From assembly GCA_002914805.1 (NCBI GenBank), contig JXTB01000218.1, positions 219,410 to 283,409 of the forward strand: 64,000 nucleotides of DNA. The letters run 5' to 3'. Source of the DNA: Parasponia andersonii. Lineage: Eukaryota; Streptophyta; Magnoliopsida; Rosales; Cannabaceae. Positions 12,541 to 24,149 of the stretch are shown in pieces (positions within the stretch are counted from its first letter, which is position 1; every line of letters starts with the position of its first letter). The notes beneath the pieces were generated by a model, which searched no databases, was not told the origin of the DNA, and worked only from the letters and a program-made list of their open reading frames with translations. The position numbers and the translations under genes are program-made.

Positions 12541-13060
12541 GCTAAATTGTAAAGAAGTGTGAAATAGCTTCATTTAAGTGTAAAGATTTCTTTTTCCTTT
12601 TTGGGGTGCAAAAGAAGAATGTTAGTTGTTTTTTTTTTTTTTTTTTACCTTGTATGAGGATCAAATAATAATTTTCTTGTAACAGACAAATTTATAAATA
12701 CTGCAATTAATTGGCGTTTATTAGCTAATTTATGAATGAAAGCTGCAATTAATTCATTAATCCATAAATAAATAAACATACATAAAAGGAAAAAACAGAA
12801 ATGTGATCCAAAAGCGAACTAAAATAACTTGTACAAATTGTCCAAAGTACAAAGAGAAATTACGTCTACGGGCCCTCTGACCCATACAATTAAGACGGCT
12901 TCTTTTTCCCCAGGGTGTATGAGACATTTTACGATAACATTAAAACTTAAGAAGTTCTAAATTTAAAAACAGAAAACTAAAACATTCAGAGTAACTTTTT
13001 GTTTGTTTGTTTGTTTATTTGGAAGGAAAGAAAATAAACAACGATACTATATTATGACTA

Positions 13061-13092
<32 letters not shown>

Positions 13093-13171
13093 CTGAATAA
13101 GCCAGTACCGGTACTCGAACTTTCAACTTTGATGAACTCCCATATTGGATGATATGGACAGAATCCACTAC
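12541..13171. other. Shared 3' region of the convergent PPT and MYB genes
   Basis: Contains the presumed 3' UTRs of both genes, AT-rich poly(A)-signal-like words, and an (ATT)n microsatellite at 13061-13092. No other gene. Confidence 0.6.
13061..13092. repeat. (ATT)n microsatellite
   Basis: About ten ATT units in the presumed 3' region of the MYB gene. Confidence 0.9.
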
Positions 13172-16100
13172 TTAAAGCTTCCCCTGGCAGATCATCTCCA
13201 TCAAATCCATCTCCTTCTTCACCTCTCCGGGGCCTCGCATAAGGCTCTCGATCTCAGACCTCATCTGGAAATCCACACCATTCTCGTCGTTTATCACAGA
13301 TGATCCATACGACATCTCCTCAAGCAAAGACCTAAACCCGTAACCCTGAGAGTAAAAATTCCTGTCGTTTGCAGCATTAACTTCCATAGCACTCATATCC
13401 ACATTATAGTAATCCTTCTCTGAATTATTATTACTGTTATTAGTATTGGCCCATTTGTTGTTATCAGCACAAGTACTCAGATCCGAGCTTAGCTGATCCG
13501 CCGAGGTGGCCACCTGCAGGGTGGCAGCCGCATTCGATTGGTCCTCTTCATCATCATCAGGGTTGTCTGCTCCGCCTGCTATGAGCTGATCATCATCATC
13601 ATCATTACGATCTTCCGTCTTGATATTGTGGTCAATATTGTCGTTTTCGGCGGTAGATGAGCTGGAATTGTTGTTGTTCTGCTCGTTCATCATGAGGCAC
13701 CTTATGTAGTTCTGCAAGAGAGTGCCGGGGAGATTATTGGAGTCTCTGTTCTTTTTCGAGCTTTGCCTTCTTTTGGTGGCGTTCCAGTGGTTCTTGATTG
13801 TGTTCTCCGACCTTCCCGGCAACCTCCTCGCGATCTCGGCCCATCTGTTTCCGAGCTCTTTGTGAGCCTCTATCAGGATTATGTCCTCGTCTTCACTCCA
13901 CGTCTCTTTCTGTGATATTATAATAATTATTTCAACATATGTACAAACTTCACGTAGGATTTATGAGGATACAATATATGTGAAAAGAATAACAATGCGG
14001 TACAAATATATATACTACAAAGCTCTTGAAATAACAGCAATATTTTGCCCCAGTTTTACCTACTTAATTAGAATGTTTTAGGGTTTGCCAAATAGATACA
14101 TATGCGAAAATATTAATATGCATACGTATGTGATCACGTGCATATATATATATGTATATGTATATATACACATTTATATATTATCATGTTCAAAACAAAA
14201 TGCTTTACATGATATGAATAATTCATAGAAGCGATATCAAGTACACATGAGAAAAACTTAAATGTAATTCTTCAATCGTGTGCTATGTATAACAACAAAA
14301 ACGAAGCTAGAAATTAAATGTATGAAAACTAGCTGGCTTCTTAGCACGTGATAAAAACACTTACGTTGAGTTGTAGCATTTCATGATTCAACCTAAAGCA
14401 TATTCCCGCATCATATATATTTTTAGAATGAAATATAATTAAAGAAGAGAACCCCAAAAAAGAAAAAAAAAAAAAGAGTGATATATCTTTTCTTAAGTTT
14501 TCACATACAATATACATTATGGTATGATACAAAATGATAATTATACTCTTGGGTTCGACTAATTTTTTTTTCCACAAAGCTCTTCGACTAAAGTTGCTTA
14601 ATTAGCGAATATGAGGACTAGTAAATATTATATATAACTTTAAAAATCCATTATCCATGCCTAATGATGAATTGAGTTCTAATATGTACCAAACATATTA
14701 CACATTTAGTAATTGTTTTAGTTGAATGTTTTTTTTTTCTTAATTGTTTTTTTCTAAAAAAAAAGAAAAAGAAAAAAACACTCGTCACTTTGCATGAACT
14801 TGTAATCAATAGTCAATGCAAGTGTTTACAAGAGAAAAAAGCTATCCAACATGATATTATAAGAAAACGAGTTAAGCTGGACCGATAAATAGCTCGCATG
14901 GCAATATGGATCCCACATATTGACATGCAACAACATATCTGGGTGCCAGCTCAATTTGCGTTTGCGCTATGGTTAATTGGATAGAATTGTCATTATAGAT
15001 GCCCTAATAAAGAAATGATATAACAACAAAATGCAACGTAATAATTTTCATGTATTTGACGACACACGTCAAAAAAGCAGAAAATTCATAATATTCAATA
15101 AATGGATAACCAAAAATGTACAAAATCACAACTCAAAGACCAGATCTATGAATGTATTTGAGAAAATCTACATGTTGTTGTGTATGTATTTAAGAATTTA
15201 AGAGAAATAACAATCTATTTGAGAAAATCTACATGTTCTTGTACATATGAATTCATTTTATGTATTTAAGAGGAACAAACAAAAGGTTTACTGGATTAAC
15301 AAACAAGGTTTTCTTTCAGCATAAATATATATATATATATCCCTATATATATGTATGTATGTATATTTATTTGACTATATAAATAATAAAATCCATTTTT
15401 CAATGTATGGAAGGTAAGTGGGAAGAAGAGGAAAAGAATTAAACCCTAATATCCGGCCGCAGATGGTTGTGCCATCTCTCCCTACACTGCTTTCCCACTC
15501 TACCACTCAGCATCTTAGCAATTTTGGACCATTTTCTGATCCCATACCGCCCCACCAACTGCATCAACATTCTGCAAGCAGCGATTTTTATATGTATATA
15601 ACATTAAAAAAAATAAGCCAATATTTTGAATAATATATATACAAGCTGGAGGGAAAAAAAAAAGGCAAAAAAAAACAGAAGAACCAAAAACCAAAAACCA
15701 AAAAAAAAACGATAATAATGCATCCCAAAAAAGAAAAACAAAAAAAAAAAAGCTTGAAAGAAAAATCAATATTTTGTTTACCTATCTTCTTGTGGTGTCC
15801 ATTGACCTTTGATTACATTGGATTTCTTTTGAACCTTGCCGGCCTTTCTGATCATATGTATCCTTCTCCTCTTTTTCTGACCAACTGAGGACGATGATGA
15901 TGATTTTTTCCGGCACACTTTCTTGTCATCAGTGCTTATGCATGAGACATGATCATCAGGCAAATTTCTAGCTGATCCCACATCTCGAAAATTCAAGGTG
16001 GCCGCCGTAGACGACGGATACAGATCATAGGTTTCTGGTACAGCTGGCTGGTCTGAAATCAAGTTTTGGTTACCCCAAAAGGGTTTAGTACTACTCTGAA

Positions 16101-16497
16101 CTAAGCCATGCATGACCCCACTTTGGCTTTGAGATGGGAAAGGCACAGAAGAGTTAAAAGCACTCAAATCCTTTGAAAACCCATTTGTGTAAGGCACAAA
16201 GGAATCAATGCAGGGTGTTGAAACCCCAAGGAAAGGGTTGGATGATGAAGAACCTGATTGATCAGAGTTGAAATGACGAAAACCATTTTGAGAATTCAGA
16301 ATATTGGACCCATTAAGAGGAAGCTGATGATGATTATGATCACGATGATCGAAATGGTAGGGATTACTTTGGAACAAGGCCTTAGAGGAAAAAAGCTCTA
16401 AGCTAGGAAGGCCATTGTTGTTCAAGGGATTTTCAGGGAAAAGGCTGGAAAGCAAAGGAAAATTGTTTTCTCTCATATTGTTTCTATCAAGCTCCAT
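13172..16497 (-). CDS. R2R3-MYB transcription factor, MYB98/MYB64/MYB119 class
   Basis: Three exons on the minus strand, 16497-15782, 15571-15445 and 13909-13172, join in frame to give 526 residues. The MYB DNA-binding domain sits mid-protein, about residues 230-335, an arrangement typical of this class. R2 reads GQWTPQEDR, then [20 protein letters not shown] and [10 protein letters not shown]3 reads [20 protein letters not shown], then [20 protein letters not shown] and HWNATKRRQ. The R2 recognition helix [12 protein letters not shown] matches this class rather than the GKSCRLRW form of most plant R2R3 MYBs. Arabidopsis relatives act in female gametophyte, endosperm and embryo development. 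A basic [11 protein letters not shown] precedes the domain. The C-terminal part is acidic with Asp, Asn and Ser runs, plausibly an activation region. The second intron is long (1535 bp). Start at 16497 is the first ATG of the open frame. The exact paralogue is not resolved. Confidence 0.9.
13910..15444 (-). other. Second intron of the MYB gene
   Basis: AT-rich intron bounded by GG|GTTTAA and ATCACAG in the minus sense. It holds short AT repeats (about 14140-14180 and 15320-15345) and poly-A tracts. No nested gene or recognised element. Confidence 0.75.
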
Positions 16498-16584
16498 GCA
16501 GTATAGAGAGAAGGAAGAAGGAAGAAATCAAAGGCTAGCTATCAAGAAAGGAAGGGTGGTTTAATGTGAGGGGTAATTAGGGTC

Positions 16585-16600
16585 CTTTTATGGACTATAT
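16585..16600 (-). promoter_or_regulatory. Possible TATA element of the MYB gene
   Basis: In the minus sense the sequence reads TAGTCCATAAAAGGACC, about 95 bp upstream of the start codon. Position and composition suit a TATA-like box, but nothing else confirms it. Confidence 0.3.
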
Positions 16601-18139
16601 TAGTGAGAGGGGCATGGTTAGATAGGAGCCAAGTATCTAAATCCAAGGGTCAGTATTGCTCGTTGGTTGTGACTGTTGAGCTTCCATCCTCGGTATTTTT
16701 TTCAAGAGGAGGAAAAATAAAACATTTTTACAGTAATGAAATAATGATTAGGTCGTTATATGGCCTTGTATTTTAGGAAAAATTCTCAGAAAGAGTAAAA
16801 GACACGTGTAAGACATGTGATGCTCTTCTTTTACGCTCTATAATAAGCTAGGCATCATTTTGAAGTCGTTTATATGTGATTCTTATACGTGATTTATATA
16901 TGCTATTTTAAATCATAGTTGTTTATGGCTTTATTGGCCCTAAGATCAGGTGATATTTGAAGGACAGTGTAGTGAGTTAATTTTGGTGGGTAACAAAGGC
17001 AGTTCGTGTTTGTATATATACGTTGAAAAATTGCTTATTCTATCACTATCAATTTTGCATAGTTTCACCTAAGAAAGACCATTTTCAAGGCTATTTATAC
17101 GTTCAAATTTAGCTATAATTGGTACAGTTTAATTATAATAAGAGTCTACGTACAGAGTAGTCGAATTATTTTGGTCCATTAATTTATGTGAATTTTTTTT
17201 TTTTTTGTTTCTAATTGCATTTTTCGTTTGCACTATTGCATTACTCAAAAATTGCATTGCGCGCATATATATATATATATAGTCCAAATTGCTACTTCAA
17301 CAGATGTACTAGAATTATTTGAATCTAGAATTATTTGAAACTAAGTTTATTTTTGTACTCTCTTTGTATAAGGCCCACCGATTGATAAAAAATGTGTGTG
17401 CATGACCAAGTATATATTGCCAAGTAAAAGTAAAAATCAGGGGAAGAGCTCCCTTTAATTGTTGTCAAGTTCCCTTTTATCAACAAAGTGTTTGTCCCTT
17501 TTACTCTTTAGTTCTTATTATAAAAGGAAGAAAAACCTTTTTTAAAATAATAATAATAATAATATTAGGTTTTGCCCGATTGACCATGCGTGCTATGCTA
17601 CAGCTAACTTCTGAGACTTGATCTCTTAAAAACGAGTCTAGTAGTAGAAAGGGTACCGATTGAAAGTGGATTTTGGCAATAATTTGATAATGTATATATA
17701 CTTAAAATGAGGGCAAGAAAGTAATTTTACTATAACAGGTTTTTTTTTTTTTTTTGGGTTGAATTTCCTAATAGAGGTTGTAACCATATCTTTTGTCCTT
17801 ATGGCAATGAGGTTAAAACCTTGAATGGCTTTGTCTGAGCTATGACTCATGACTAAGCAATAAAAGCACTGCAGTTATTATACGTAACTGCCATTTCAAA
17901 ACCTCCTAAATTGGCATTTTTATTTGAATGACTCAATTTAATTACAATTAAATCATTCCCAAATTTTGCTTTTGTTTAAAAGGATACAGTTACATAGGAC
18001 TTAGTTATAGCAATTAATCTAGCACAAATCTATTCTTATCCTGTAAAAAATTTAGAAGAAAAATTTTATTTAAAAAAATGTAAGCGCGCTTTAATCTGTT
18101 ACTACCGAGGCTGCTCTCACTTCTATACTACAGTACCCC
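16601..18139. other. MYB upstream region, AT-rich, no gene seen
   Basis: Contains short AT microsatellites (about 17266-17282) and poly-T tracts. No convincing ORF or transposon end was found. Confidence 0.45.
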
Positions 18140-18311
18140 TAGATAGGAGCCAAATTAGCATATTTGTTGGAGTACATGAAGCCATAAAAGGAGATAGAGT
18201 TAATATTTTTCATTTTATTATCTACTAGATTGGAGCCAAATTTGCATACTTGTTGGAGTACACGAAGCCATAAAAGGAGATAGAGTTAATATTTTTCATT
18301 TTAATATCTAT
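18140..18311. repeat. 86-bp tandem duplication
   Basis: TAGATAGGAGCCAAATTAGC and the following sequence (18140-18225) recurs at 18226-18311 with a few substitutions. Both copies carry GCCATAAAAGGAGATAGAGT and ATATTTTTCATTTTA. Recent local duplication of non-coding DNA. Confidence 0.85.
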
Positions 18312-18639
18312 AGGGGTTTAAGACCACTAATTAAATATTAATTTTTACTGTGTTTTAGTTGGTTAAAGGCTTCATAAATACTAAAAAAGTCAAATGTCAT
18401 TAATCTATGTTTTTGTTTAATTATACATTACATGAAGTATATATGGCAGGTGAAATCTCCATATTTAGTATGTTTAACGACCTGAAATAGATAAGAATAA
18501 TATCTTTTATAATTTCAACTTGGAATTTAACGAACACTTGAACTCTCCGGCCCGCTTGAGTTTAACAGATCTGGATTTACTTCATCTAAGATATGCATAC
18601 AAATAGATGCCAAACTTGAATATGGTTTTCTTTTGTATT

Positions 18640-18641
<2 letters not shown>

Positions 18642-18697
<56 letters not shown>
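18642..18697. repeat. (AT)n microsatellite
   Basis: About 28 AT units. Non-coding. Confidence 0.95.
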
Positions 18698-18701
<4 letters not shown>

Positions 18702-19029
18702 TACAGACATAAGTTTTTTTTTTGGGTTTTGGAAAGCCGTTTTAAGAAGTAATTTTTTTTAATTTTTATTTTATTTAGCACTTGGTCTCTCTCCATTTCC
18801 TCTTAATCCAAATCTTCTATCCAATTTCGGAGTCTCAATTCATGACCAACTCATATAAATCAATAGCAATTTACATTAAAACTTAAATGATCAACTTAAA
18901 AAGAACTTATTAAATAGTTTCATATTTTAAATAATGAGGCATACTAAGATTGGACACTTGGTCTCTCTCCCTTTCCCCTCTCAACTTTCAAAGCAATTAA
19001 ACAAATTGAGGAAAATAAAAATCATCCAG

Positions 19030-19030
19030 N
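19030..19030. other. Single-N assembly join
   Basis: An isolated N in otherwise continuous sequence. By analogy with 30711, where a single N hides coding sequence, the true gap size here is unknown. Confidence 0.7.
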
Positions 19031-19508
19031 CTTTTTGTACTCTTTATATATTTATTGTTATATTTGGCTATAGTAAAAGAGAATATGGCACTAATTAAGC
19101 AGGAAATAAATTAATTTCCTTGTGTGTGAGTAAATATGTGGTAATATATAGGATTTTAGTGTTGTTGATGAGCAGAATTAATGTGAATTTGTTGTGTATT
19201 GGATTCTTTTAATGATTTTAGTGCATGAAATACATGTGTGCTTCCAAAAGGCAATTAATTGAGTCGTAGAAGAAAGATTGTGTTTTCGGCACCTCACAAG
19301 GTAAACGGAGTTCCACTTGCCATATATCGCACCTCGGTATCTGATTTTCCATTTTTTACGCTCTCCCTCTCCTATCTACCTTTTTCAATTTTCTTTTCTC
19401 TTGTTTTTTTTCAAAAAAAATAAGATACTTAATTTCCATAAATCCAAATTCATGTTTAAAAAGAGAAAGGATAGATCTAACGTTACAACATGGGTTTAAA
19501 GTCTAATA

Positions 19509-22500
19509 CTGTCTCGATCGGAAATTCAAACATTGCAACTTTTAGTAATTTTAAGTGAAAACATTGATAAGACGAAGTGGGTTGGTTCAAGTAGTAAGAG
19601 TACCCACTATCTAGGACCTTGGTTCTAGGTTCGAGTCACATTGGGGTAGACGTGAAAACTTATTATCCCTAATCGGGTAGGATGGGAATTGGGTAGTAGT
19701 AAGTATTTTCTTTTAATTTGTAACAAGTGGCGCTCATTAGTTAAGCCCCACTTTTTTTTTAAAAAAAAAAGTAAAAAGTAATTTCTAAATTTTCAGAAAA
19801 ATCGAATACTTGAAATTTAAGTTTTAGTCCTCAAAAGTAAGTAAATTAAGATTAAGATAAATTTGAGAATCATGATATTATCCACTAATTCTAAATTTCC
19901 AAAAAAATCTTCATTTTAAGTTTTTTTTAAATCTAATTAATTAATTTAGGAACCTTAGTTAATACACAAATTTTGGTTAAATGAGTATATTTAAAACTTA
20001 AATCTAAAGTCCATAAGATTTACATAAATCATTTGTATTTCTAAGTACTAAATTTTATAAAAAAAAATCATCCTCATACATTCACTTACTAATCTTGACT
20101 AAATAATTGAACAAAAAAAGAAATACAGCAGAGTATGAACACCCACTAAGAATTTAGAGAAGAACTATCTGTACAAACTATGTAGCTCATTTGACCATCG
20201 AGATTACTACCTTAATTAGACGTACACCTGAAAGTGGGAAAAGTAAAATGGGTGAGCATGAAATGCCTAATAGGATACCCAATTACCTATTTGGAAAAAT
20301 ATTTATTTATAAATTCCTTAGTTAGTTGTTCTGATAACAGTTTACAATATAATAAATCAAAAGTCAGTTGAAATCATCAATAGAAATCATATTCAAAATC
20401 GATAGAGAGCAATCAAGTAAATAATCCATAGTGCACATGTCATAAATCAAATAATATCATGAACTCACATCTTCTCATCACGAACCAGAGTATCTCGTAC
20501 TACATGTACTGAGTACTCTCTGCTTGGTACCTAATTTTAAAAAACTGGATGGACACCCATGTGTCTAAGCCTACCGAACCGGAGGGGCAACTAAATGCCT
20601 ACACCTACCGAATGGGGGAATTAGAAATCACGTGCAAGTTTAGAGCTCTCACCAAGGGTAGGGACAATGGCCGCCCACTAAATACTGCGATGCCTAAGAT
20701 GATCTTATGGTATATGCAATACGAGAGGTAATGTAAACAACCATGCAGTATTATTCTAGACGTGCTCTAATTTTTAAATAAAAATATATTTTGTACTTTA
20801 AAATTCAACAGCACAATTCCAATGATTTAATCAAATCCCAAGTATAAAACTGCTATAAAATTATACCTAAAATATCTAGAGCGGTTTACAATGTTTTACA
20901 AATTCACAACTCACTAAAATAATTATTCAAAATAATTTAATAAAATAAATTCACGGAATTTCACTTTTCACAATATATTCTAATTTTTATGAAAAAATAA
21001 TAGAAAACAAGAAAATTGAATCCTCTAACTCATTCGAGTGTCCAAATAACGTTACAATGCTATGGAGAACACTTGGTGTCGTTTGGGTGTCATTCTAAGG
21101 GTCGAGTGTCATTTTTGAACATTTGATCAATAGATTTGAAACCTCGATTTTCAATCAGAGTTTTAGATCGTGGAACAGACTTTACCATTGAATTCAGAGT
21201 ACCCAAAAATACTAGATTAGACATATAATTTATCAAAAGTGGGTCCCAGTACAGGATCCGGCCTCATGACACTATTCATGAGCAATTTTTCTCGATTTTC
21301 GTGTCACATCAAAATACAGTGATATTTTATAACAAAATTTGTCTCTCGATATCACTAAGTCCAAATTCAAAGTCGTAATTTAGTTTCGAGGTCCCGAGCA
21401 TTAAATGGGCGTAAAAATCTAACAGTTACGATAATACCACTTTTTCAAAATATTTGGAAAAATGACAATATTTTTTTCGATTCAAAAATTAATGTGCTTC
21501 CAGTTATCATTTCAATACGAAGTAATCATATTTAATCTTGTTCCAAGCTCCTCTTTTACATCATATAATTTATAGGGCTTAATTAATTATCTTGTGAAAA
21601 TAATTACAAAAATATCATTTTTAAAATATTTAGAAAATTGCCACATTTTCTATTCAAAAATCATCTTATTCCAGTTTTTGTTTCAATACAAAAATATTGT
21701 ATTCACTCATATTTTAATCTCCTTTTTCACGCTATAAACTATAATGACTCAAATAAATCGTTTACAAAAATATTTACTAAAATACCACTTTATGAAGATA
21801 ATTGTAATAATACCATTTTTAATTCAAAGTTTCCAACGATCGAGATTTCAATTTATCACATTCCTATAAGTTAAATCCTCTGGGAATTTTGCTAATTATG
21901 ACAAACAAATCATATATTACTCAAAACATATACAAACAAATTTAAACTAAATTTAAAAAAAAAAAAAAATCGGTCAAAACATCGAAAACTCACCGGGGAG
22001 AGGTCACCAGTATTTCACAGCTAAGATTTACTGGGTTCACCGTTTGGAGGAGTTCCGAGTTGGAGGGAGCAGCTGAAGGCGGCATTGGGCGGCGGAAGTG
22101 GTGATTCTTCGCCGCGAACTGCCGCGGCTTCCAGCGCGCCTGGGCGGTGAGCACCGGCGCTGGGTCGTCGGTCGACGAGGAGCCGCCTGGTTGGAGAGTG
22201 TGGTCGGAGGATGCCATGGTGGTCAGATTTCTGGGACAAATTGAGAAAGGGAGAGAAGGGCATCGAGGACTTGAGAGAGAAAAGAGGGAGGAAATGAGGG
22301 ATTTATGGGCAAAAGAAAAAGTGAGTGGTCACGTGTCAGCTCCAGATTAGATGGGTATTGTTTTCAAAATTCAACTCTTGCCCAGTTTCAAAAGAATTTC
22401 TTTCATTCTTACCCTCAAAAATTCCATTTTCGTCCCTGCTTCAAGTCTTTCTTTACAACTTAATCTCAATGCACTCAGACTTTATTTTTTCTAGATTCAT

Positions 22501-22600
22501 CTTAAATACTTTAATTTAATATTTCAGATATTTTAATTAAATAATCCAAAATTTTAAAATAACCAAAATATCATTACCTAAAGAATTTTACTCTCTTGTC
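19509..22600 (-). repeat. Large LTR-like repeat, copy 2 (minus orientation)
   Basis: Read on the minus strand this copy ends at about 19509 with a CGATCGAGACA word, matching the 3' end at 1-492. Further in, 20240-21500 matches the reverse complement of about 24840-25980. Shared words include CGTACTACATGTACT, CCATTGAATTCAGAG and ACCCAAAAATA.TAGATTAGA. A GC-rich patch (21990-22330) has short overlapping ORFs on both strands but no protein family; it lies where the LTR leader would be. A SINE has inserted at 19571. There is no gag or pol, so it looks like a solo or truncated LTR. The inner (5') boundary is approximate. Confidence 0.45.
19571..19776 (+). mobile_element. tRNA-derived SINE inserted in the LTR-like repeat
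   Basis: A pol III A-box-like word GGTTGGTTCAAGTAG (19580-19594) is followed by a B box GGTTCGAGTC (19628-19637). The element ends in mixed T and A tracts. The homologous site in copy 1 (about 430-450) lacks the insert: the flanks GTGAAAACA.TGATAA and AATTT..AAATTTTCAG are adjacent there. That empty site supports a real insertion of about 205 bp. Target duplication is obscured by the A-rich flank. Confidence 0.7.
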
Positions 22601-22716
22601 CTTTGTTTAAACCGAATTTTACAAATACTATGTAAAAAGATAAACTAGGGAATTTTAGAACATATATATGATAAAATTAAGTGTAATAAATTATCCTAAT
22701 TTCAAGTTACCTTTAA

Positions 22717-23133
22717 GGCTATATTTAGTAGAGGGAAAAGAAAGCATGAAGAAAGGAAAAATTAGGAGGGATAGAAAATGTATAGGATAGAAAGGAAAGT
22801 GCATTTTTTCCATTATTATTTGGTAAGTAGGGAGGAAAAAAAATCAGTTTATTTTAAAATTACTATTCTACCCACTTTATTAAAATTTTAAAATTAGTAT
22901 ACAATGTTAATTTGGTAAATTCACCTTAAAACATTAGTAAATAAACTTTTTTTCTCCTTTTCTCTCCATTCATGGGGGAAAAATATTTGAATAGGCTCCA
23001 CTATTTTTTCCCCTCCCCTTTTCTCTTTCTTTCCCTTTTCTCCTCTACCAAACAACTCACATTTTTGTTTCCTTATACTTTTCGTTCAAAACTTTTCTTT
23101 TTTCTCCTTTTCTTCCTATTTAAATGAAATGAC
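22717..23133. mobile_element. Tourist-like MITE, copy 3
   Basis: Left end GGCTATATTTAGTAGAGGGA preceded by TAA (22714-22716). The interior closely parallels the copy at 7131, including GTATACAA.GTTAATTTG, TAAATTCACCTTAAAAC and CTACCAAACAACT. The right terminus is degraded, so the end is approximate. Confidence 0.55.
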
Positions 23134-24149
23134 CTATCTAGTGATCAAACAATGATTTTCTTTCAAATACACTATATATATATATATATATATACACACA
23201 CGTGTGTATTACATTTAAAAATAACCATATTGGTCCCTAACCATTAGAAAAGTCCCATATTAATTTTAAGCTTTATCATTTCGGGTCAACAATTAAAAGC
23301 ATTTCAAGTTAGTCCATAAATATTTTTTTGTCAATAAAATGTTACATTAAAGGGCAAAATAGTAACTATACAAAATTATGTTTAATTACGGTCTCTTTGC
23401 TTTGAAAAAAATTTCATTGTCAAAAACAATCAAATGAAATTGTTGAAACGGACTAAAGAGGAACAATTTTAATAATTTAAGTTCTCAATTGAGAAAATTT
23501 AAAGTTTAGGGACAAAGTTAGACTTTATACAATAATTTAGGTACCAATAAGGTCACCAATCCTTCAAAAATTAATTAATTATCTAATCAATTAAAAAAAC
23601 GATCCTTCTATTCATTGTCTAAAATGACTTATAGGCGACAAGAGATCTTATTGTTGTGTATTTTTATTTTTATTTTTTCTATTAGAATTAAAATTTTACT
23701 TTCGTCTCCAAAAATATTTATTTTGTTTCATTTTAATTTTTTTTTATTTTCTGAGTCTGAACACAGTATCTTTGTTCAGTAGGAAAGTCTTCTAGTTTCC
23801 AGTACAACACAAGAGATACAATTTGGTATCCCATATTCAAACCACAAACCACAAACAAGTAGAATTAGAATTCAAAGGAAAACAAGTAACACAATGAGCG
23901 ACAGTGCTCCTTGTCCAAGGAGTGAGACGTGTAGCATTGTTGACTAGAAAGTCATCGATAATATGAGATTCACCAGAGGAGTATCACTACTTCTTGAAAC
24001 AAAGTTATAAGTGTTTTTTTCTCCACTAAAAAAAATATCAAATGTTAGATTATCTAAAAAATTATATTTCTGAAATTAAAGAAAATAAAGCTAGAGGAAT
24101 CTTTAATATTCGCATATTTTAGGGGTAGCGAGACAATACTTGTAAAATC
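23134..24149. other. AT-rich spacer between inverted LTR copies
   Basis: Contains a short AT/AC microsatellite at about 23172-23205. No gene or further element recognised. Confidence 0.4.

Noticed and set aside
15515..15769. 84-codon minus-strand ORF beside the MYB exon
   Set aside because: It is the first intron of the MYB gene plus the start of exon 2 in another frame.
19580..19640. tRNA gene
   Set aside because: The A-box and B-box words do not sit in a foldable tRNA cloverleaf, and the empty site at 430-450 shows a SINE insertion.
21990..22350. Overlapping GC-rich ORFs on both strands
   Set aside because: They lie inside a large LTR-like repeat, match no protein family and mirror each other; GC content alone keeps the frames open.
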